DNA of 64,000 bases from CALJTV01 sp034435835. GTDB lineage: Bacteria > Chloroflexota > Dehalococcoidia > GIF9 > UBA5629. Location of the stretch: positions 1 to 64,000 of the forward strand of contig DAOTWF010000002.1 of the NCBI GenBank assembly GCA_034435835.1. The letters are read 5' to 3'. The notes below the pieces were generated by a model, which saw nothing but the letters and a program-made list of their open reading frames with translations, was not told the DNA's origin and did not search any database. Positions 58,099 to 64,000 of the stretch are shown in pieces. Numbering within the stretch: position 1 is the stretch's first letter; the number at the start of each line of letters is the position of its first letter. The position numbers and the translations under genes were made by a program.

Positions 58099-60393
58099 TT
58101 AACTAACGCTAAAATTAGCCACCACCGCCTGACCCAGCGAAATCCCACCGTCATTACACGGCACCTGCCTATGGGTCAATACCAGAAAACCGGAGGCCTC
58201 CAGCAAAGGTATCGCCTTTCTGAGCAACAAGCGGTTCTGAAAAACCCCCCCGCTCAGCACCACATGCAGGATTCCTGTCTGCTTGCTAACACGCTGGCAC
58301 ATTTCAAGGATCAATTTTGCTACAGTGTTGTGGAACTTAGCCGAAATCGTTGGCGTGCTTACCCTATTATACAAGTCTGCAACTATCCCAGCAAAAAGCT
58401 CACCTAGATAGACCACATTTATGCCATCCTGCTCGACTATGGAGAATGGATAACAGTCCTCGCTGAACCGGCTATCAGCATCATAAGCCATCATTTCCAG
58501 TTCAACGGCTGCCTGCCCATCATAATCCACAGTAGTCCTGACACCGAGCAGAGCAGAAACTGCGTCAAAAAGCCGCCCCATACTGGAGGTCATTGGAGAG
58601 TTAAGACCGCTCTCAATCTGATGTTTTATTACCTGCATCTCAACTGGATCAATCTGTTCTAGTAGAGCCAGCCTGCCAACAGCCCCCTGGCCCAGCAATT
58701 TGGTGATATAACCGATGGTGGTACGGTAAGGGCGCTTTATGGCTGCTGCCCCACCGGGTAAAGGTAAGTACTCCAGATGCCCGACCCTCTGTGATTTTCT
58801 GTAGTCTACAACCAAGAATTCCCCACCCCAGATGCAACCATCGCCACCATACCCCGTACCATCGAAAGCAACACCTATGACTGGCTCATCAACCCCGTTG
58901 TCTACCATACAGCTAACCACATGTGCATGATGATGTTGCACCGGAACCAGTGTAATACCATTCTCTTTCGAGCCCAGTTCAATAGCATACTTGGTAGCAA
59001 GATACTCAGGATGGAGATCGTAAGCCACCACCTCGGGCTGAACACGAAACAACCTTTTATAAAGATTCAGCGTGTTTTCAAAATGTTCCATGGTCTCTAG
59101 GTTTTCCATGTCACCGATATGCTGGCTGACAAAAGCATAATTGTCCTTGATTAGGCAGAAGGTATTTTTTTCTTCCGCCCCACAGCCGAGCACCTCTCTG
59201 GCACGGAACTTGAGTCGAATGGGGTATGGGGCATAACCACGCGCCCGGCGGGTCAATTCAAGTTGTCCCCGTTCGACAATAGCCACACTGTCGTCATACC
59301 TAGCGTAGATATCCCGATTGTGCACTATGAAATAATCGGCAATCCCGGCAAGCCGTCTAAGGGCCTCATCGTTGTCCTTGGCAATTGGTTCCTCACTGAT
59401 GTTGCCGCTTGTCATTACCAGCGGCACCTTCACCTCCTGCATCAGAAGATGGTGCAGAGGAGTGTAAGGAAGCATTACTCCAAGGTATTTCAAGTTCGGT
59501 GCCACAGCTTGGCAAACGGTGGACTCTGGCTTCCACCGCATAAGGACTATAGGCGACTGCGGTGACGTAAGCACTTTCTCTTCCGGTTTGGATACATAGC
59601 AGTGCCTCCTCGCCTCTTCTAGGCTGGCAACCATCAGCGCAAAGGGCTTAAAGGGGCGCCTCTTTCTACGTCGAAGCACCTCCACTGCACGCTCATTGGT
59701 GGCATCACAAGCCAGCAGAAAACCCCCAAGACTCTTTACTGCCACAATCTTGCCCGCAAGAAGCAGCTTACAGGCTTCAGAGATCACATCGTTCACTTCA
59801 ACATGCCTACCATAGCTATCAAGCAATTCGAGCTTCGGCCCACACTTAGGGCAAGCATTGGGTTGGGCATGAAAACGGCGGTTCAAAGGATCCTCGTATT
59901 CAGCCTGGCAGTCCGGGCACATCTGGAAGACCCTCATCGTCGTCTTGGGACGGTCATATGGAATGTCTTCGATGATCGTGAAACGCGGACCACAGTTGGT
60001 ACAGTTGGTGAATGGATAACGATAACGCCTGTCCCTCGAATCAAAAACCTCCCGCAAACAAGCATCACAAGTTGCAATATCAGGTGAGACAAGTTGGTAC
60101 TTGCCCTCCTGGGCAATGCTTTGCCGGATCTCAAACGTTGTACAGGTACAATCGTCACAGGGATGATAAGTCACCACCATGTCTTCTATACGTGCTAACG
60201 GTGGAGCATTATTTTGGAGTTCACCAATAAACTTCTCCAGCTTACTGCGCTCGCCCTGAACCTCTATGCTCACGTCTTCTGAGGTATTGCAGACCCACCC
60301 CTTCAGATTGTATTTAGTCGCCAGTTGGTATACAAACGGCCTGAAACCTACACCTTGGACGACACCGCGAGCACTGATCCTGGCTAACTCCAT
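58099..60393 (-). CDS. hypF: carbamoyltransferase HypF
   Basis: This 764-residue enzyme makes the carbamoyl group that becomes cyanide. The domains are acylphosphatase (GVVQGVGFRPFVYQLA), two zinc fingers (CDACLREVFD with CTNCGPRF, then CPDCQAEYEDP with CPKCGP), YrdC-like (LGGFLLACDATNE) and a Kae1-like part (VPVQHHHAHVVSCM, GVAFDGTGYGGDG). ATG 60393 is chosen over 60411 because the predicted transcript starts at about 60414 and GGCGG lies before the second ATG. Confidence 0.94.
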   Translation of the reverse strand: MELARISARGVVQGVGFRPFVYQLATKYNLKGWVCNTSEDVSIEVQGERSKLEKFIGELQNNAPPLARIEDMVVTYHPCDDCTCTTFEIRQSIAQEGKYQLVSPDIATCDACLREVFDSRDRRYRYPFTNCTNCGPRFTIIEDIPYDRPKTTMRVFQMCPDCQAEYEDPLNRRFHAQPNACPKCGPKLELLDSYGRHVEVNDVISEACKLLLAGKIVAVKSLGGFLLACDATNERAVEVLRRRKRRPFKPFALMVASLEEARRHCYVSKPEEKVLTSPQSPIVLMRWKPESTVCQAVAPNLKYLGVMLPYTPLHHLLMQEVKVPLVMTSGNISEEPIAKDNDEALRRLAGIADYFIVHNRDIYARYDDSVAIVERGQLELTRRARGYAPYPIRLKFRAREVLGCGAEEKNTFCLIKDNYAFVSQHIGDMENLETMEHFENTLNLYKRLFRVQPEVVAYDLHPEYLATKYAIELGSKENGITLVPVQHHHAHVVSCMVDNGVDEPVIGVAFDGTGYGGDGCIWGGEFLVVDYRKSQRVGHLEYLPLPGGAAAIKRPYRTTIGYITKLLGQGAVGRLALLEQIDPVEMQVIKHQIESGLNSPMTSSMGRLFDAVSALLGVRTTVDYDGQAAVELEMMAYDADSRFSEDCYPFSIVEQDGINVVYLGELFAGIVADLYNRVSTPTISAKFHNTVAKLILEMCQRVSKQTGILHVVLSGGVFQNRLLLRKAIPLLEASGFLVLTHRQVPCNDGGISLGQAVVANFSVS

Positions 60394-60420
60394 TCTTTCC
60401 GCCCTGACCATAGTACACGA

Positions 60421-60449
60421 ATTTTACCTTAACATATGTTCACGAGCAA
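60421..60449 (-). promoter_or_regulatory. promoter of the hyp operon
   Basis: On the minus strand TTGCTC, 17-bp spacer and TAAAAT. The start falls near 60414. It is divergent from the hspR promoter about 60 bp away. Confidence 0.5.
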
Positions 60450-60505
60450 GGAAAACAATCAATTGCTGACACCACAGACTAAAATCCACAAATTATGTAA
60501 CCTCT

Positions 60506-60526
60506 GTTGACATGGTCTATATCAAT
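60506..60526 (+). promoter_or_regulatory. HAIR-like HspR operator
   Basis: TTGA-N11-TCAA matches the geometry of the HspR-associated inverted repeat (CTTGAGT-N7-ACTCAAG), with the half-site cores intact and flanks diverged. It covers the -35 of the hspR-clpB promoter, so HspR would block polymerase. Confidence 0.6.
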
Positions 60527-60535
60527 CAATATAAT
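60507..60535 (+). promoter_or_regulatory. near-perfect sigma-A promoter of hspR-clpB
   Basis: Consensus TTGACA, exactly 17-bp spacer and consensus TATAAT. The RBS TAGGAGG and the hspR ATG follow within 30 bp. Such a strong promoter is suited to release from repression on heat or stress. Confidence 0.9.
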
Positions 60536-60561
60536 ATTAATAAAGTAATTTAGGAGGCGCA

Positions 60562-60999
60562 ATGGTCGGGGGAGATGCTATGGAAGACAGAGAATACTGC
60601 AACGGTGTATACATAATGAGGGTAGCAGCCAGGCTGACGGGCATGCATCCACAGACGCTGCGCAAGTACGAAAAGGCTGGGCTTCTGTTGCCTGCCCGGC
60701 ATCGCAGACTGCGCCTATACTCCGAGGATGACATAGCACGACTGAAAATGATAAAGCACCTGGTCGAAGAGGGCGGCTTGAATCTGGCGGGCTTGCGCCT
60801 TGTTCTGGACATCAGGGCAAAGCTCTTAGAACTCAGAAAGCAGCTGGCTGCAATAATCAACTCTGAAGACAGGCCTCAGCAGGTCCTCAGTTTCTTGGAT
60901 GAGACCATCCAAATTCTAGAGACCTGTGCCCCGGCTAAAGCCTTTCGCAATAAACTTGTGGAGGGGAGGAGCAACAATGAATATAAACAAATCCACTGA
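60562..60999 (+). CDS. hspR: HspR-like MerR-family heat-shock repressor
   Basis: This 145-residue regulator has an N-terminal MerR winged helix: GVYIMRVAARLTGMHPQTLRKYEKAGLL, then RRLRLYSEDDIARL. A coiled-coil region follows (about 75-110). HspR-type proteins repress clpB and dnaK operons. A HAIR-like site overlaps its own promoter, which points to autoregulation. Its end overlaps clpB by 23 bases. AGGAGG lies four bases before the ATG. Confidence 0.88.
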   Translation: MVGGDAMEDREYCNGVYIMRVAARLTGMHPQTLRKYEKAGLLLPARHRRLRLYSEDDIARLKMIKHLVEEGGLNLAGLRLVLDIRAKLLELRKQLAAIINSEDRPQQVLSFLDETIQILETCAPAKAFRNKLVEGRSNNEYKQIH

Positions 61000-63577
61000 A
61001 AAGGCACAAGAAGCCCTGTTGGCAGCACAAAAACTTGCCGAAAGGCACAACCACACGCAGGTTGATGTGGAACATCTACTTTATACCCTTGTGGAGCAAG
61101 AAGGTGGCGTGGTGCCACAGATTCTATCAAAGCTTGGGGTGGACACACGCTCTGTAATAAGGCAGCTTGAAAACGAGTTAGAGCGCCTAGCTAAAGCGTA
61201 TGGACCAGTGCAAGTTTATGTATCGCCGCGTCTCAAACAGGTGCTGGATATAGCCGAAAGGGAAGCCGGTAGGTTCAAAGATGAGTATATCAGCACAGAG
61301 CATCTATTGCTGGCCATTCTGGAGACAGAAAACACCGGCGCAGCGCGAATACTAAAGGGCTACGGCATAACCAAGGACAGCGTCTACCAGTCTCTGGCCT
61401 CGATAAGAGGCAGCCAACGAGTGACCGACCCCAACCCTGAAGGTAAATACCAAGCGCTGGAGAAGTACGGACGCGACCTTACCGATATTGCCCGCCGGGG
61501 GAAGCTGGACCCAGTAATAGGTCGCGATGAGGAAATCAGGCGAGTGATCCAGGTACTGTCCAGGAGGACAAAGAACAACCCCGTCCTCATCGGCGAGCCC
61601 GGTGTGGGCAAAACAGCCATTGTTGAGGGGCTAGCCCAGCGTATAGTCCGGGGCGATGTCCCTGAGGGTCTGAAAAACAAGCGTATAGTAGCCCTGGACA
61701 TGGGCGCACTGGTGGCTGGAGCCAAGTACCGTGGCGAATTTGAAGACAGGCTCAAAGCAGTCCTCAAGGAAATTCAGCAATCAGAGGGTGAAATAATCCT
61801 GTTCATCGATGAACTGCACACCGTGGTAGGCGCCGGCGCTGCCGAGGGAGCAATAGATGCTTCCAATATGCTAAAACCCATGCTGGCTCGCGGTGAATTG
61901 CATTGTATAGGCGCCACTACCCTAGATGAGTACCGCAAACATATAGAGAAGGATGCTGCTTTAGAGAGAAGGTTTCAGCCCATAATTGTGAGCGAGCCAT
62001 CGGTGGAGGACACCATCTCCATCCTCCGTGGCCTCAAAGAACGCTATGAGGTACATCATGGGGTACGTATAAAGGACTCAGCCTTGGTAGCGGCAGCAGT
62101 GCTCTCAAACCGCTACATCTCTGACCGCTTCCTGCCGGACAAGGCTATAGACTTGGTAGACGAAGCTGCGGCCAAATTGAGAACCGAAATTGATAGCATG
62201 CCAGCGGAGCTGGATGAGGTTACCCGGCGCATCATGCAACTAGAAATAGAAAGAGAAGCCCTGAGAAAAGAGCAGGATGCTGCCTCAAAGGAAAGATTGA
62301 ATACACTAGAGAAAGAGCTGGCAGATCTCAAAGAGGAGGAACGCCGACTGCGAATGCAATGGGAAGGAGAAAAACAGGACATCCATGAACTCCAACAGCT
62401 CAAGGAACGTGTAGAACAGGTGAGGTATGAGATAGAAAAAGCAGAACGTGCAGCAGACTTCGAAAAGGCAGCCCAACTTAAATATGGCACGCTCGTGGAA
62501 CTGGAAAAGCAGCTAAAGGAAAGAGAAGAAAAGCTTTCCTCCAAGAAAGGACAGCGCCTGCTTAAAGAAGAAGTGGATGAGGAGGACATTGCCGAGGTGG
62601 TCAGCCGTTGGACAGGCATACCGGTGAATCGCTTGCTGGAAGGTGAGATTCAGAAGCTTGTCCACATGGAAGAACGTTTGCACAAGCGCATTGTAGGACA
62701 GAATGAGTCCGTCACGGCTGTTGCCAATGTCATCCGGCGGGCTCGCGCTGGTCTTCAGGACCCGAATCGCCCGCTTGGGAGCTTCATCTTCCTTGGCCCT
62801 ACTGGCGTGGGCAAGACAGAGCTGGCACGAGCGCTGGCTGAATTTCTGTTCGACGATGAAAGGGCCATGATCCGCCTCGATATGTCAGAATATATGGAAA
62901 AACATACCGTATCGCGGCTAATAGGTGCCCCACCCGGCTACGTGGGCTATGAAGAGGGTGGTCAGCTCACCGAAGCCGTAAGACGCCGCCCTTACACCGT
63001 AATTCTGCTAGATGAAATAGAGAAGGCGCACCCTGATGTATTCAACGTCCTGCTGCAAATACTTGATGACGGCCGCTTGACCGATGGCCAAGGGCGCACA
63101 GTGGACTTCAAGAATACCGTCCTGATAATGACCAGCAACCTGGGAAGTCAGTGGATCACGGACCTCGGTCCAGGGCAGGAAAACGAGATACGCCACAGAA
63201 CCATGGAAGCACTCAAGGCGCAATTCCGTCCTGAGTTTCTTAACCGGATCGATGAAATAATAATATTCCATCCCCTGAACATGGAACATATAAAGCAGAT
63301 CGTGGAACTGCAACTTGGCAACGTAAGAAAAAGGCTTGCCAGCCGCCACATAGACATCAGGCTTACCGAGGCTGCCAAGGAACTACTGGTCAGAGAAGGT
63401 TATGACCCTGCATACGGCGCTAGACCCCTGAGACGGGCAATCCAGAGGCTGATACTCGACCCACTAGCTATGAAAGTGCTCGAGGGAGAATTCAAGGACG
63501 GCGATACCATTGAAATCGATGCCAAAGGTGGTAAGATAACATTCAGTAAAAGTGAGGCTGCGGTAACCACCACCTAG
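60977..63577 (+). CDS. clpB: ATP-dependent disaggregase ClpB
   Basis: This 866-residue AAA+ hexamer rescues aggregated proteins with DnaK. An N-domain (about 1-145) is followed by NBD1 with Walker A GEPGVGKTAIVEG and Walker B ILFIDELHTVVGAG. A long coiled-coil middle domain (about 410-520), which marks ClpB rather than ClpC, precedes NBD2 with GPTGVGKTELARALAE and VILLDEIEKAHPDV. No ClpP-binding IGL/IGF loop is evident. ATG 60977 has GGGAGGAG six bases upstream. Confidence 0.97.
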   Translation: MNINKSTEKAQEALLAAQKLAERHNHTQVDVEHLLYTLVEQEGGVVPQILSKLGVDTRSVIRQLENELERLAKAYGPVQVYVSPRLKQVLDIAEREAGRFKDEYISTEHLLLAILETENTGAARILKGYGITKDSVYQSLASIRGSQRVTDPNPEGKYQALEKYGRDLTDIARRGKLDPVIGRDEEIRRVIQVLSRRTKNNPVLIGEPGVGKTAIVEGLAQRIVRGDVPEGLKNKRIVALDMGALVAGAKYRGEFEDRLKAVLKEIQQSEGEIILFIDELHTVVGAGAAEGAIDASNMLKPMLARGELHCIGATTLDEYRKHIEKDAALERRFQPIIVSEPSVEDTISILRGLKERYEVHHGVRIKDSALVAAAVLSNRYISDRFLPDKAIDLVDEAAAKLRTEIDSMPAELDEVTRRIMQLEIEREALRKEQDAASKERLNTLEKELADLKEEERRLRMQWEGEKQDIHELQQLKERVEQVRYEIEKAERAADFEKAAQLKYGTLVELEKQLKEREEKLSSKKGQRLLKEEVDEEDIAEVVSRWTGIPVNRLLEGEIQKLVHMEERLHKRIVGQNESVTAVANVIRRARAGLQDPNRPLGSFIFLGPTGVGKTELARALAEFLFDDERAMIRLDMSEYMEKHTVSRLIGAPPGYVGYEEGGQLTEAVRRRPYTVILLDEIEKAHPDVFNVLLQILDDGRLTDGQGRTVDFKNTVLIMTSNLGSQWITDLGPGQENEIRHRTMEALKAQFRPEFLNRIDEIIIFHPLNMEHIKQIVELQLGNVRKRLASRHIDIRLTEAAKELLVREGYDPAYGARPLRRAIQRLILDPLAMKVLEGEFKDGDTIEIDAKGGKITFSKSEAAVTTT

Positions 63578-63606
63578 CGGATAACCAAAGAGTTGCACTA
63601 CCAGAA

Positions 63607-64000
63607 CTATTCAGTGGCATAGGTACCCGCTTTAATAGCTTCGACTATGCCCTGCTTAGCAGCCAAGTAAGCCAAATATATGGCGTTCTTGATAGCTGTC
63701 GACTTGCTACGTCCGTGCGCTATCACGATATTACCATCTAGCCCCAACAAACAGGCACCGCCATATTGCTTGTAGTCCAGTTTCCTGACCACCGAAACGA
63801 GCTGTACGTATTGTGCTAATGCCGGTCCTGTCAAATAGCGGTCGATCTCAGCCATCTCGCCCAGCTCCAGTAGCTCCTGGATAACCTCAGAATATCCTTC
63901 TACCGTCTTGATAAGTACATTACCGGTAAAGCCATCGGTGACTATTATGTCAGCCTTGCCCTGGAGTACATCGAACCCCTCCACATTTCCGATAAAGTTC
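63607..64000 (-). CDS. plsX: phosphate acyltransferase PlsX (5' end outside window)
   Basis: The last 130 or so residues of PlsX are present: NFIGNVEGFDVLQGKADIIVTDGF in part, then FTGNVLIKTVEG and YGGACLLGLDGNIVIAHGRS. PlsX converts acyl-ACP to acyl-phosphate for phospholipid synthesis. The reading frame is open to the window edge, so the N-terminal two thirds lie outside. It is convergent with clpB. Confidence 0.92.
   Translation of the reverse strand, partial: NFIGNVEGFDVLQGKADIIVTDGFTGNVLIKTVEGYSEVIQELLELGEMAEIDRYLTGPALAQYVQLVSVVRKLDYKQYGGACLLGLDGNIVIAHGRSKSTAIKNAIYLAYLAAKQGIVEAIKAGTYATE

Noticed and set aside
1..64000. CRISPR arrays, insertion sequences, prophage or attachment sites
   Set aside because: No regularly spaced repeats, transposase or integrase motifs or terminal inverted repeats were seen. 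The tRNA at the left edge has no visible duplicated 3' end in the window.

Overview
The window is bacterial, about half G+C, and its content best fits an anaerobic Chloroflexota of the Dehalococcoidia type. The bacterial markers are fab genes, S6/S18/L34, YidC/YidD/Jag, ClpB/HspR and MutL. The anaerobic markers are CO dehydrogenase/acetyl-CoA synthase, a [NiFe] hydrogenase and QueH. The taxon is an inference from gene content and was not tested by phylogeny.

Layout. (1) 1-6.5 kb: the end of a tRNA-Pro, then a surface locus: two C-terminally anchored beta-sandwich proteins, two paralogous secreted proteins and a subtilisin-like protease. A promoter, a structured ~170-nt leader and an intrinsic terminator precede the first paralog. 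(2) 6.5-10 kb: a lipoprotein, DAHP synthase behind a leader-peptide attenuator (Trp/Phe-rich peptide, antiterminator, terminator), and a NarL-type two-component pair. (3) 10.2-15.7 kb: a fatty-acid cluster (acp, two fabF, fabK, fabD, crotonase), then an HtrA protease. (4) 17-24.7 kb, minus strand: rpsF-ssb-rpsR-rpmH-rnpA-yidD-(propeller lipoprotein)-yidC-jag-ileS. (5) 24.8-36.6 kb: housekeeping genes (ychF, ACT-malic enzyme, queH, FAH-family hydrolase, 3-hydroxyacyl-CoA dehydrogenase, dCMP deaminase, pcrA, mutL). (6) 36.6-60.4 kb, all minus strand: a carbon-fixation and hydrogen island. (7) 60.5-64 kb: hspR-clpB behind a near-consensus promoter with a HAIR-like operator, and the 3' part of plsX.

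The island is the most interesting part. One operon carries a complete carbonyl branch (acsE, cdhD, cdhA, cdhB, cdhC, cdhE), a CooC-like ATPase, two proteins of unknown function and a NuoE/NuoF-like NADH module. The CODH/ACS is archaeal in architecture: a long CdhA with two extra ferredoxin clusters, a CdhB epsilon subunit, and a short CdhC without the bacterial N-terminal domain but with exact A-cluster cysteine spacing. A second operon links a [NiFe] hydrogenase without a Tat signal directly to a MetV/MetF methylene-THF reductase. A hyp operon (hypF-hypC-lipoprotein-hypD-hypE) sits upstream. Together these would allow H2 to reduce methylene-THF to methyl-THF, AcsE and the corrinoid protein to move the methyl group, and CdhA/CdhC to make acetyl-CoA, or the reverse. 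The NuoEF module may exchange electrons with NAD(H).
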